Shown here: one piece after another, positions 5,345 to 12,294 of the stretch | Numbering within the stretch: the stretch's first letter is position 1 | Layout of the letters: each line of letters starts with the position of its first letter | Source: a virus | Virus record (IMG/VR): IMGVR_UViG_3300029813_000077 | Coordinates: 1-37,523 of that record | DNA length: 37,523 bases | Strand: one strand, 5' to 3' | Made by a program: the position numbers and the translations under genes | Notes under the pieces: model-generated | Told to the model about the DNA's origin: nothing | What the model saw: the letters and a program-made list of their open reading frames with translations, nothing else | Database searches by the model: none

Positions 5345-5560
5345 ATGAAAGCAGAACGCGTAAAATCGAAACAAAAGTTTGTACCAGTAATAGTCACGCT
5401 GGAAAGTCAGGAAGAAGTGGATTCTCTTTATACGATAGGGAATCACTGTAAAATTGGCCATATACTCCCTGCATTGAAAAGTTGGTATGGCCCCCTTACA
5501 CCTTTTGTTTCTCATCAGTATCATGAATTATTTAGTAAACTCGATGCTGTAATACGATAA
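5345..5560 (+). CDS. Hypothetical protein, 71 aa
   Basis: AGAGAGG lies 8-14 bases before ATG 5345. The middle reads PVIVTLESQEEVDSLYTIGN and the end HQYHELFSKLDAVI. This resembles small phage proteins built on an 'itLes.eE...L..il' pattern whose function is unknown. Alpha/beta fold likely. It follows the HTH gene by 19 bases. Confidence 0.6.
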   Translation: MKAERVKSKQKFVPVIVTLESQEEVDSLYTIGNHCKIGHILPALKSWYGPLTPFVSHQYHELFSKLDAVIR

Positions 5561-5579
5561 ACAAACGAATCTATTAAGT

Positions 5580-5596
5580 CCCTGTCAACCACAGGG
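5580..5596 (+). terminator. Hairpin CCCTGT-CAACC-ACAGGG
   Basis: A 6-bp GC-rich stem with a 5-nt loop, 20 bases after the stop of the 5345 gene, followed by CATTTATGG. The U-tract is weak, so termination would be partial at best. Confidence 0.35.
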
Positions 5597-5644
5597 CATT
5601 TATGGAGCGTTGTCAAATTTAACTATTTGGGTAACTCGAAATCA

Positions 5645-5703
5645 GAGCAACAACCAGTTGCAATATCCGACATAGATTCGGCATTACCGGCTGGTTGTTG
5701 TTC
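5645..5703 (+). ncRNA. Long stem-loop before an SD
   Basis: GAGCAACAACCAG (5645-5657) pairs with CTGGTTGTTGTTC (5691-5703), 13 bp with one G-U. The 33-nt interior contains a second hairpin CCGA-CATAGAT-TCGG. It ends seven bases before the AAGGAG SD of the gene at 5722, so it could control that gene's translation or mark a processed 5' end. No match to a known riboswitch was recognised. Confidence 0.45.
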
Positions 5704-5721
5704 ATATTTAAGGAGCATTAA

Positions 5722-5898
5722 ATGAAAAAACATTATGTAACAAGGTGGATATATCACAATAGTGTTTATGCTGATGCTATATGTGGAGAATATGTATGCA
5801 CGTTACCGAGTCGAAAAGAATCTACTTATCGTAAAAATCATGTAACTTGTGGAAACTGTCAACGGGTTTTGAAGTCCAGAGAAATTAAAGCCCGATAA
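5722..5898 (+). CDS. Small zinc-binding protein, 58 aa
   Basis: AAGGAG is 6-11 bases upstream. Cysteines at CGEYVC (about 22-27) and CGNC (about 46-49) with nearby His make a probable zinc site. The layout (H near the N-terminus, C...C, then V-T-C-x-x-C) matches small phage proteins that describe themselves only as zinc-finger-like. Placed directly after the long hairpin. Confidence 0.6.
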   Translation: MKKHYVTRWIYHNSVYADAICGEYVCTLPSRKESTYRKNHVTCGNCQRVLKSREIKAR

Positions 5899-5939
5899 AA
5901 CTATTTTCAAAAAAAAATTAAGATTTCACCGCGTAAAAT

Positions 5940-5969
5940 CGATAATTAGTTCCAATTTTCCGGTATTAT
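5940..5969 (+). promoter_or_regulatory. GATAATTAGTT-box promoter, copy 2
   Basis: CGATAATTAGTTCC starts at 5940, with GATAAT at 5941-5946, a 17-bp gap, and TATTAT at 5964-5969. ATG is at 5986. It shares its box and its ATG distance with the element at 520. An A-tract (5910-5919) lies upstream and could serve as an UP element. Confidence 0.5.
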
Positions 5970-5985
5970 AGAAAGATACAATTTT

Positions 5986-6366
5986 ATGGATAAGCGACTA
6001 ATAACAGAAAAACAGGAACGAATACTTCGAGCATGTCATTGTGATTTCGATGGGCTTACTCAAGCAGAAGCGGCTGATAAATTAGGTATTAACCAATCGA
6101 CAGTATCAAACGCATTAAAATGTATTGAAAAAATAATACCAGATTTTTTTCCAATATTGACTAAACTGGAAGCAAAGTGTTATCATTTATATATGATCGA
6201 AGGTTGGGATGTGGATGATATTGCCGAACATTTTGGAGTAACCCCTGATTCAATATATAAAACGTTAAAACGAGCAAAAGATAAAGGAATGTTTTTTTCA
6301 AATGCTAAAGGTTGTATATTAGCATATAGTCCAAACATGGATGGAAATGTAAAAAATAAATTTTAA
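5986..6366 (+). CDS. Tandem helix-turn-helix regulator B, 126 aa
   Basis: Paralogue of the 4948 product. HTH1 is residues 23-48 (LTQAEAADKLGINQSTVSNA), HTH2 about 76-100 (VDDIAEHFGVTPDSIYKTLK). HTH1 is closer to consensus sigma region 4 than in the paralogue. It has its own promoter of the unusual box type, so it may act on that box or be activated by the 4948 product. No strong SD precedes it (GAAAG only), consistent with a short leader. Confidence 0.7.
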   Translation: MDKRLITEKQERILRACHCDFDGLTQAEAADKLGINQSTVSNALKCIEKIIPDFFPILTKLEAKCYHLYMIEGWDVDDIAEHFGVTPDSIYKTLKRAKDKGMFFSNAKGCILAYSPNMDGNVKNKF

Positions 6367-6370
6367 TCTT

Positions 6371-6442
6371 TGACCAGTCCGTGCTTCGCCGATAAAACAA
6401 TGTAATTTATAAAGCAGCGGGACTGAAAAGGCGGGCTGGTCA
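6371..6442 (+). ncRNA. Switch-like RNA structure before the Nmad1-like gene
   Basis: TGACCAGTCCG (6371-6381) pairs with CGGGCTGGTCA (6432-6442), 11 bp with one G-U. Inside, TGCTT (6382-6386) pairs with AAGCA (6412-6416). AGTCC (6376-6380) could instead pair with GGACT (6420-6424), so two folds exclude each other. SD TAGGAG follows at 6451. A cis-acting regulator of the downstream gene is possible; no known riboswitch class was recognised. Confidence 0.45.
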
Positions 6443-6463
6443 CTATTTCGTAGGAGAATGAAT

Positions 6464-6811
6464 ATGACAGAACAAAAGAAATGGGGACATCCTGAATTTT
6501 ATAAACTTCTTGAACAAATGGCTGATTTACACTCTCGTAAAAATCACGATTATGCAGGAGAAAGCGACCCTCTTAAAAACCTTCGAGCTTGTGAACGATT
6601 GAACCTTAAACCATTTTTAGGTGTGTTAGTACGGTTACAAGATAAATGGTCACGACTTGAAGAATTTGTCAATAGTGGACAGTTAATGGTTAAAAACGAA
6701 TCAGTAATTGATACATTAATGGATAATGCTGTATACTCATTACTCGCAATTATCCTTTATCAAGAGCAACAAAAAGATGAAAAACAACATGGATGCAACA
6801 TCATAAAATAG
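6464..6811 (+). CDS. Nucleotide modification associated domain 1-like (DUF1599)
   Basis: The start at 6464 gives an 8-base gap from AGGAG; the in-frame ATG at 6458 would be too close. The motifs KNHDYAGESDPLKNL (about 27-41), a GVLVRLQDKWSRL helix, and NESVIDTLMDNAVYSLLAI match the DUF1599/Nmad1 family of phage and bacterial proteins that co-occur with DNA base modification or thymidylate synthesis genes. Its fold is like MazG-type all-alpha enzymes, so nucleotide handling is expected. No partner modification enzyme is visible here. Confidence 0.65.
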   Translation: MTEQKKWGHPEFYKLLEQMADLHSRKNHDYAGESDPLKNLRACERLNLKPFLGVLVRLQDKWSRLEEFVNSGQLMVKNESVIDTLMDNAVYSLLAIILYQEQQKDEKQHGCNIIK

Positions 6812-6888
6812 GCGAAGCCCCCGGCTATTGGTCGACAAAAGAAGAAGCAGAAGCAGCCCTGGCCGCGTATTTGGAGAAAACGAAATGA
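6793..6888 (+). CDS. Hypothetical peptide, 31 aa
   Basis: Overlaps the end of the Nmad1-like gene by 19 bases and the next gene by ATGA. It reads IGEAPGYWSTKEEAEAALAA, an amphipathic helix. Phage proteins commonly contain such a W-s-T-k-e-E-A motif. No SD is obvious, so coupling to upstream translation is likely. Confidence 0.45.
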   Translation: MQHHKIGEAPGYWSTKEEAEAALAAYLEKTK

Positions 6889-6989
6889 TATTAATTAATG
6901 AATTTATTGCTGCCGGATTAGTGGGTGCAATCATGGGATTTATCGGGGGCATATTTTTCATGGGTGTAATCTTATTAAGAAAAAAGTAA
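6885..6989 (+). CDS. Small membrane protein, 34 aa
   Basis: One hydrophobic segment (FIAAGLVGAIMGFIGGIFFM, residues 7-26 of the product) followed by RKK, giving an N-out, C-in helix. Glycine spacing suggests helix packing. TTGGAG is upstream. It joins the next membrane protein by a TAATG overlap. Confidence 0.55.
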   Translation: MILINEFIAAGLVGAIMGFIGGIFFMGVILLRKK

Positions 6990-7138
6990 TGAGAACCATT
7001 ATGATTATAGGATTGATTCTGATGTACGTTATGCTTGGGATTGTCGACATTAGAAACCACAATATATCAACAGGCATATCAGCATTTTTGTTAGCTGTGG
7101 TGAATGGGTTATTATTTTTTGCGAGGAGTTTGAAATGA
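6989..7138 (+). CDS. Two-helix membrane protein, 49 aa
   Basis: Hydrophobic residues 4-19 (IMIIGLILMYVMLGIV) and 31-44 (SAFLLAVVNGLLFF) predict two transmembrane helices with a short polar turn (DIRNHNIST). Start overlaps the previous stop (TAATG) and its end overlaps the nucleotidase gene. Pairing with the 34-aa membrane protein suggests a two-component membrane unit; holin-like topology, but no endolysin is adjacent. Confidence 0.55.
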   Translation: MRTIMIIGLILMYVMLGIVDIRNHNISTGISAFLLAVVNGLLFFARSLK

Positions 7139-7674
7139 TAAATACAGTATTTCTTGATATAGACGGTGTGCTTGCCAACTTCCGCAAAGGCATCCATAAT
7201 ATTTTCGACAAACCTTATGACTATTCTACATTATCTCCAAAATGGAAATTCTGGGATGATTGGCCTGATGTGACATTCGAGATGGTAAACGCTGCTTGTA
7301 CTACTTCTTTTTGGGCAGGATTAGAATGGATGCACGATGGACATGACATATTGCGAGCAGTTCTCAACAAATTCAATGAGTATCAAATTTATTTATTAAC
7401 CACACCTATGCCAAATCTTGAATCGACATCTGGTAAAATGATGTGGGTTAATGATAGATTACCGGTTTATCTTAAACATACTATCATCACCCAGGCTTCT
7501 AAAAGTTTGTTAGCTCGACCTGATGCTTTGCTTATTGATGACAAAGATAAAAACATAGAAGAATTTTGTAAAGCTGGCGGGCAAGGTATTCTTATACCGA
7601 GAGCATGGAATGAACTACACGGTTGGGCTAATGAATCGTCACAAATTGCCAAGAATAGTTTGGAGATGTTATAG
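7135..7674 (+). CDS. 5'(3')-deoxyribonucleotidase-like HAD hydrolase, 179 aa
   Basis: HAD motif I is FLDIDGVLANF (Asp8 and Asp10), motif II LLTTP (near 88), a lysine region KSLLARPDALLI, and motif III LIDDKDKNIEEF (near 133-143). The layout fits the NT5C family of pyrimidine 5'-nucleotidases, which dephosphorylate dNMPs. In a phage this would adjust nucleotide pools or remove unwanted nucleotides. GAGGAG lies before the ATG, and it overlaps the phosphoesterase gene by one base. Confidence 0.75.
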   Translation: MINTVFLDIDGVLANFRKGIHNIFDKPYDYSTLSPKWKFWDDWPDVTFEMVNAACTTSFWAGLEWMHDGHDILRAVLNKFNEYQIYLLTTPMPNLESTSGKMMWVNDRLPVYLKHTIITQASKSLLARPDALLIDDKDKNIEEFCKAGGQGILIPRAWNELHGWANESSQIAKNSLEML

Positions 7675-8366
7675 TGAGAATTTTAGTAATAGGCGATCTT
7701 CACATCCCCTGGGAGCGTAAGGGTTATTTTAATTTTTGTTGTGATCTTCATAAAGCCTGGGACTGTGATACTGTAGTTTTTATAGGTGACGTGGTTGATT
7801 CTCATGCTGTTTCGTTTCATCCAAAACGCCCTGATATGCCGAGTGCCCTGCAAGAATACAAGCTCGCTAAAGAAGGGGTAAAACGGTGGTACAAGCAGTT
7901 CCCAAACGCTGTAGTGACTATTGGAAACCACGATGAACGAATTATCCGCGTGGCTAATGATAGTGGTATTCCTGATGTTTATCTTAAAAGCTACGAAGAA
8001 AACTGGGGAACGCCTAATTGGGAATGGAAATATGATCATGTTATAGATGACATCTATTTTTATCATGGTACTGGACAGGGTGGTGAATACCCTGCGTCCA
8101 ATGCAGTACGAAAAATGTTGATGTCAAGTATTCTTGGACATAACCACACAGCATCCGGTGTGAAATACTATGCAAACCCGCAACGTAGAATTTTTGCTTG
8201 CGATGTTGGGTGCGGGATTGATGATACTAAAATGGCATTTGCATACGGGCGGCATAATAAACGGCGTAGTATACTTAGTGCTGCTGTTGTTATTGATGGT
8301 GTCCCTTATGTCGAGCCTATGAAGATCGGCAAAGGTGAACCATATCACGATTCGAGATTCAAATGA
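7674..8366 (+). CDS. Calcineurin-like metallophosphoesterase, 230 aa
   Basis: Starts with GTG that overlaps the previous stop. Motifs in order: GDLHIP (about 7-12), GDVVDSH (38-44), GNHDER (83-88), HGTG and GHNHT. These supply the Asp/His/Asn ligands of a dinuclear metal centre. Phosphodiester or phosphomonoester hydrolysis is expected; substrate unknown. In phages such enzymes occur near DNA polymerase genes and may act in DNA or nucleotide turnover. It follows a nucleotidase, supporting a nucleotide role. Confidence 0.75.
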   Translation: MRILVIGDLHIPWERKGYFNFCCDLHKAWDCDTVVFIGDVVDSHAVSFHPKRPDMPSALQEYKLAKEGVKRWYKQFPNAVVTIGNHDERIIRVANDSGIPDVYLKSYEENWGTPNWEWKYDHVIDDIYFYHGTGQGGEYPASNAVRKMLMSSILGHNHTASGVKYYANPQRRIFACDVGCGIDDTKMAFAYGRHNKRRSILSAAVVIDGVPYVEPMKIGKGEPYHDSRFK

Positions 8367-8437
8367 AAATTGAATACATAATCATACTATTAATACTCTG
8401 GATGTTGGTCCATACCACGTGGACTCATAGGAGATAG
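8363..8437 (+). CDS. Tiny membrane peptide, 24 aa
   Basis: ATGA overlap with the phosphoesterase stop. Residues 3-16 (IEYIIILLILWMLV) are hydrophobic, then a polar HTTWTHRR tail. It may be a coupled small membrane protein or a translation bridge to the next gene two bases on. Confidence 0.4.
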   Translation: MKIEYIIILLILWMLVHTTWTHRR

Positions 8438-8439
8438 TG

Positions 8440-8604
8440 ATGGGCAAGGGCGATAAGCGAAGACCATATAGTACAACTCCTGAAGAGCGTGACCTACGGC
8501 GTAAGTATGCTACAACTAAAATGACATTCAATCAATATGAACGAGCATATCGTAAACTAATAAAACAAGGACTTATCAAAAGAAACGGAAGGATATTGAA
8601 ATGA
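8440..8604 (+). CDS. Basic small protein, 54 aa
   Basis: TAGGAGA precedes ATG 8440. It reads GKGDKRRPYSTTPEERDLRR with 18 basic residues overall and TFNQYERAYRKLIKQGLI, a helix pair resembling phage proteins that bind DNA. Overlaps the next gene by ATGA. Confidence 0.55.
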   Translation: MGKGDKRRPYSTTPEERDLRRKYATTKMTFNQYERAYRKLIKQGLIKRNGRILK

Positions 8605-8987
8605 AAAAGGGTGATAGAGTAGTAATTGATGATGGTAGTTTTTCAAAACAAGTAAAAGATAATAAATTAAGTCATGGTCCCGGCGGTGATCGATATAAAA
8701 ACTTGCAGGATGATGACCGCAAACAATATGTAATTATCGAAACCGGTTGTAGTTTTCCAAAAACTGGTAGCCAACATACATGCAACAACACGGTAATCCA
8801 GATTATTAAGTCCGACAAAGTGATATTCATCGAAGAACGTTTCCTGAAACTGGTGTCGTCAAAGCATAAGTCGCCAAAGCATAAAATTATGATTAATCTG
8901 ATTCACCATTTTGGTTATGGTATGGGTGGAGATATAATCGAAATCTCTGACAAACTCTATAAGGAGATCAAACGCGAAGCACAATGA
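8601..8987 (+). CDS. Hypothetical GDRVxxxDGSxS protein, 128 aa
   Basis: The N-terminus MKKGDRVVIDDGSFSKQV and a central QYVIIETGCSFP segment suggest a beta-barrel like KOW/SH3 folds. The same N-terminal pattern occurs in many phage hypotheticals. The C-terminal third (IINLIHHFG-like helix, then EISDKLYKEIKREAQ) looks separate. Lies just upstream of and coupled to the DNA polymerase gene. Confidence 0.55.
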   Translation: MKKGDRVVIDDGSFSKQVKDNKLSHGPGGDRYKNLQDDDRKQYVIIETGCSFPKTGSQHTCNNTVIQIIKSDKVIFIEERFLKLVSSKHKSPKHKIMINLIHHFGYGMGGDIIEISDKLYKEIKREAQ

Positions 8988-10990
8988 TAACCCAAATCCT
9001 CGACAAAATTAACTGGCCAACTGATGTCCTGCTTCTGGATTTTGAGACTTTCTTCAGTGTCGATTACTGCATGGGTAAAGGCAAGAAAGCTCTATCTATT
9101 ATAGAATATGTTACTGATCCCCGGTTCGCATTTACCGGTCTTGGGGTACAAGTCAATGATAAACCACGAAGATTTATCCCTGGTCCTTATGTACCTTATA
9201 TGGTCGGACGGTTAAAAGAACGATTTGGAAAAGCATTACATAACTGTACTGTAATTGCCAAAAACAACAAATTTGACTGTTTGATTTTGGTTGAGAAATT
9301 TGGCATTTATCCGCCATATACTATTGATGTTGAAGATCTTAGCCGATATTTTGATAGTCGCATGAGTCAGGCATTAAAAGATTTATGTAAGTTATTCAAA
9401 CTGCCAGCAAAAGGCGACACCAAGCAATTCAAAGGACTGTATTGGGAAACAATGTCACCAGAGCAACGTCAGGCTATGAAAGAATATTGTTTAGGAGATA
9501 TTAAGAATGAAAAATCGCTTTTGGAAATTCTGTTACCGATGCTTAATAATGCAAGTACGGAGCTTAATCTCGCGCGCCATACGCTTAACCTTTATCTTAA
9601 ACCGATACTTAAACTTGATACGCAACAAGCTACGAAAATCACGGTCGAAATGGGCCGAGCGTTATCTGAGGACTTATGTAAAGTAGTTTGGATTCTTAAA
9701 TACAGGACCAAAGCCAAACCAAATATCCCGAAAATAATGCGTGCTAAGAAAATCTTTCCATCTATTCTTTTAGATGTTCTACCTAAAGGTGAAACAGTGC
9801 CGATGAAACAGGGTAAGAACCAAATGATCCCGGCCACTGCTCAGAACGATGTAGCGTTTCAATATCTCCTGGCACACAAAGATGAGAAAGTGAGGCTATT
9901 ATGTCGAGCGAAAGCTGCCTGCTCAAGCTGGCCTTTACATCAGAGTAAAGTTCATCGTATGGTCACACAGGCTAATTGTTGTGATGGATTGATCCGAATG
10001 CCGCTAAAATATTATGCTGCTCATACGGGTCGATGGGGCGGAACAGGCGGCTGGAACCCGATGAATCTGGGTGGTAAAGGTCGTGGTCGTCCAATTCATC
10101 CGTTGATAGCACAGGTACGTGGAACACTAATGGCACCAGATGGTTACACACTAATAATTGTTGACAGTGCACAAATAGAAGCTCGTGAATTAGCCTGGGC
10201 AGCACACCAGAATGATCTTGTGAAAGGGTTTGCAGATGGTAAAGATATTTATTCTGAGTTCGCTTCGGATTTATTTCAAGCGAAAGTTTGGAAGCCAAGC
10301 GAGGAAGAAAAGAAAACTTCTGAAGGCCAAACGGCTGATATTAGAAGAGGCTTTGGCAAAGATGCCATTCTCGGATGCGGATACGGAATGGGTACTAATA
10401 CTTTTTTCGACCGTTGCCGACAAAACGATACTTTGCGTCCCCTCTTCGATGCTGGAGAATACAACTGGAATTTTATTGACAAACTCATCAAAACTTACCG
10501 CACTAAATATACCAATATTCCTGCCTTCTGGGCCGAAATTGCAAAGTGTTTTCGATGGCCTACCAAATACCCGAAAGAACGAACTGTCTATGAAATATCT
10601 GAGACGGCTAAACTCATATTCACGCGTTCTGGCAGCACAACAAAAATGCAACTCCCATCAGGACGAATAATGAACTATCGTCATGCTATAGTATCACCTA
10701 AAGATAATGGTATCAAGTATCTACACGGACATCTCTGGGGTGGATCAATCACGGAGAATCTAATTCAAGCGATGTGTCGTGATTTGTTAGGTTTCTGGTT
10801 ACTCTGCTGCGAAAGATGCGGCATTAAGATAGTATTACATTCATATGATGAACTTGTAGGATGTGTGCCGATAAAAGAGGCTGAATATAGTTTAGCTACG
10901 ATGATAAACATAATGACACAAGGTCCAGCCTGGGCTGATGGGTTGCCGTTGGCTGCTGAAGGTATGGTTAGTGAGAGGTATTGTAAATAA
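8984..10990 (+). CDS. polA-like: Family A DNA polymerase with 3'-5' exonuclease, 668 aa
   Basis: Replicative polymerase. Exonuclease: LLLDFETFF (D19, E21), NNKFD (near 103) and YCLGD (near 170). Polymerase motif A is VDSAQIEARELAW (near 392), motif B RRGFGKDAILGCGYGMG (455-475), motif C LHSYDELVG (near 617). All catalytic acids are present, so both activities should work. At the position equal to Phe762 of E. coli Pol I it has Leu (R-x3-K-x3-L). It has no 5'-3' nuclease domain, as usual in phages. Coupled to the genes on both sides. Confidence 0.9.
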   Translation: MITQILDKINWPTDVLLLDFETFFSVDYCMGKGKKALSIIEYVTDPRFAFTGLGVQVNDKPRRFIPGPYVPYMVGRLKERFGKALHNCTVIAKNNKFDCLILVEKFGIYPPYTIDVEDLSRYFDSRMSQALKDLCKLFKLPAKGDTKQFKGLYWETMSPEQRQAMKEYCLGDIKNEKSLLEILLPMLNNASTELNLARHTLNLYLKPILKLDTQQATKITVEMGRALSEDLCKVVWILKYRTKAKPNIPKIMRAKKIFPSILLDVLPKGETVPMKQGKNQMIPATAQNDVAFQYLLAHKDEKVRLLCRAKAACSSWPLHQSKVHRMVTQANCCDGLIRMPLKYYAAHTGRWGGTGGWNPMNLGGKGRGRPIHPLIAQVRGTLMAPDGYTLIIVDSAQIEARELAWAAHQNDLVKGFADGKDIYSEFASDLFQAKVWKPSEEEKKTSEGQTADIRRGFGKDAILGCGYGMGTNTFFDRCRQNDTLRPLFDAGEYNWNFIDKLIKTYRTKYTNIPAFWAEIAKCFRWPTKYPKERTVYEISETAKLIFTRSGSTTKMQLPSGRIMNYRHAIVSPKDNGIKYLHGHLWGGSITENLIQAMCRDLLGFWLLCCERCGIKIVLHSYDELVGCVPIKEAEYSLATMINIMTQGPAWADGLPLAAEGMVSERYCK

Positions 10991-11157
10991 TGAAACGATT
11001 CAAACGACACATAGACCTAATCCGTTACGCGGTCAGGCGTGCGATTCACCGGATTGACATTTTGGAACCTGAGAAACATGCCGAAGAGCTTGCAGCTTAT
11101 CTGAAGAAAGCTGATTGGCTGCAACGAACTGGACAAAAGTTGAGGAAGATGAGATGA
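10990..11157 (+). CDS. Small basic helical protein, 55 aa
   Basis: Shares one base with the polymerase stop (TAATG). Very basic (KRFKRHIDLIRYAVRRAIHR), then an acidic helix and a basic end. A DNA-binding or polymerase-associated helper is possible. Overlaps the next gene by ATGA. Not recognised. Confidence 0.55.
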   Translation: MKRFKRHIDLIRYAVRRAIHRIDILEPEKHAEELAAYLKKADWLQRTGQKLRKMR

Positions 11158-11369
11158 AAAGAATAATATGTTGGTTAATCGGCCATAATTGGTTTGTTTT
11201 TTGGCCAGATGAAATTCGTTTCCGAGAGGGAATAGAAACATTCAGATATAAATGTTGCATCAGGTGCTCGAAGATAATAAAATTTGATATTCAAAAAGCA
11301 GAAAAACCTTTATCCCCTATTGATTGCAATCAAAAAACTAAATGGGTAAATTATTGTGAAATCATTTAG
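11154..11369 (+). CDS. DUF1660-like zinc ribbon, copy 1, 71 aa
   Basis: Start 11154 fits the ATGA overlap. MKRIICWLIGHNW and a CCIRCSK pair near 41-46 match the (C...GHxW ... RCxxC) pattern of small prophage zinc-ribbon proteins of the DUF1660 type. A paralogue lies at 12291. Role unknown. Confidence 0.55.
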   Translation: MKRIICWLIGHNWFVFWPDEIRFREGIETFRYKCCIRCSKIIKFDIQKAEKPLSPIDCNQKTKWVNYCEII

Positions 11370-11398
11370 TAACCAAACTGATAAAAGTAACGACTAAC

Positions 11399-11857
11399 AT
11401 GAAACGCCAAACAAAGCTCCAAAAATTCAATGACCTCGCTAACGCCTATCACCAGATTCGTAGAGGAGAAAAGGTGAAACGAATTGGGAGTAAAGACGGG
11501 AGCATAGCCACACACCCGGTAGTGTCAGTTGATCCTAAGAAACTTGAGTGTGAGGTTCTCGCTAATTGTTTATCTTGGTTAAAGAGACATCACGTGTTCT
11601 GTAACCGACATGATGCCGGCACATTTCAGAATAATCGGGGGCAGTGGGCATCTTATGGCATAATAGGATCAGGTGATATTCATGGTATGCTTAAATATGA
11701 CGGTCAGCATTTTGAAATTGAGTGTAAGCGTGGTACAGGTGGTCGGCTTAGTATAGAACAGCAAAAAAGAATGAGAGACGTTCGTGAAAATGGGGGTATT
11801 TACTTAGTTATTCATGGAATTTCTGAATTAGAATATTATTTTAGGGATTTAATATGA
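11399..11857 (+). CDS. VRR-NUC-type nuclease, 152 aa
   Basis: PD-(D/E)XK nuclease of the virus-type replication-repair family. Seen: a helix with Glu (LECEVLANCLSWL, near 50), GSGDIHGM (Asp near 93), FEIECKRGTGGRLS (E-x-K near 107-109) and IEQQKRM...ENGGIYLVI. Stand-alone VRR-NUC enzymes cut Holliday junctions or flaps. It lies among replication genes; it overlaps the homing endonuclease gene by ATGA. Confidence 0.8.
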   Translation: MKRQTKLQKFNDLANAYHQIRRGEKVKRIGSKDGSIATHPVVSVDPKKLECEVLANCLSWLKRHHVFCNRHDAGTFQNNRGQWASYGIIGSGDIHGMLKYDGQHFEIECKRGTGGRLSIEQQKRMRDVRENGGIYLVIHGISELEYYFRDLI

Positions 11858-12294
11858 AAATTTGTAGTAGATGTGGTAAAAAATATCCTGCAACCATAGA
11901 GTATTTTCGTAGGCATAATCAAAAAAGAGACGGTCTTAGGCCGGAGTGTAAATTTTGTTGGTCAGATGATAGTAAAAACAGATATTATAAGAGAAAATAT
12001 GCCAGTAAATATTATAAAACTGTTATTGGTCATCTAAATGGTGTTTATCAAGGAATGAAAAATCGTTGCGAAAATCCAGAAGCACATAATTATAATTGCT
12101 ATGGTGGCCGCGGAATCGAATGTAAATTTAATTCAAGAGTAGAATTTATTGATTATGTCTTAAAAGAAATTTTTAATATTGATTTAGACGGCTTACAAAT
12201 AGATAGAACTAACAATAATGGAAATTATGAACCCGGGAATATTCGATTTGTAACCCGTAAAGAAAATCTTGCGAATAGGAGAAATTCAAAATGA
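11854..12294 (+). CDS. Homing endonuclease-like protein 1, 146 aa
   Basis: N-terminal zinc ribbon (CSRCGKKYPATIEYF...CKFC, residues 4-37). C-terminal part carries YQGMKNRCENP, YGGRGIE, DGLQIDRTNNNGNYEPGNIR and KENLANRRN. This combination is typical of a phage-borne His-Me-finger homing endonuclease group with R-x-D/N-x-NxGxYxPxNxR. It would spread by cutting related genomes that lack it. Lower GC than its neighbours and ATGA junctions fit insertion into an operon. Confidence 0.7.
   Translation: MKICSRCGKKYPATIEYFRRHNQKRDGLRPECKFCWSDDSKNRYYKRKYASKYYKTVIGHLNGVYQGMKNRCENPEAHNYNCYGGRGIECKFNSRVEFIDYVLKEIFNIDLDGLQIDRTNNNGNYEPGNIRFVTRKENLANRRNSK

Noticed and set aside
10271-10651. Antisense open frame of 126 codons within the DNA polymerase gene
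   Set aside because: It lies opposite conserved polymerase motifs, has no SD and shows no protein-like motif; a shadow frame.
11056-11061. TTGACA within the 10990 gene as a promoter
   Set aside because: No -10 hexamer at 16-18 bp, and it is inside a coding region.
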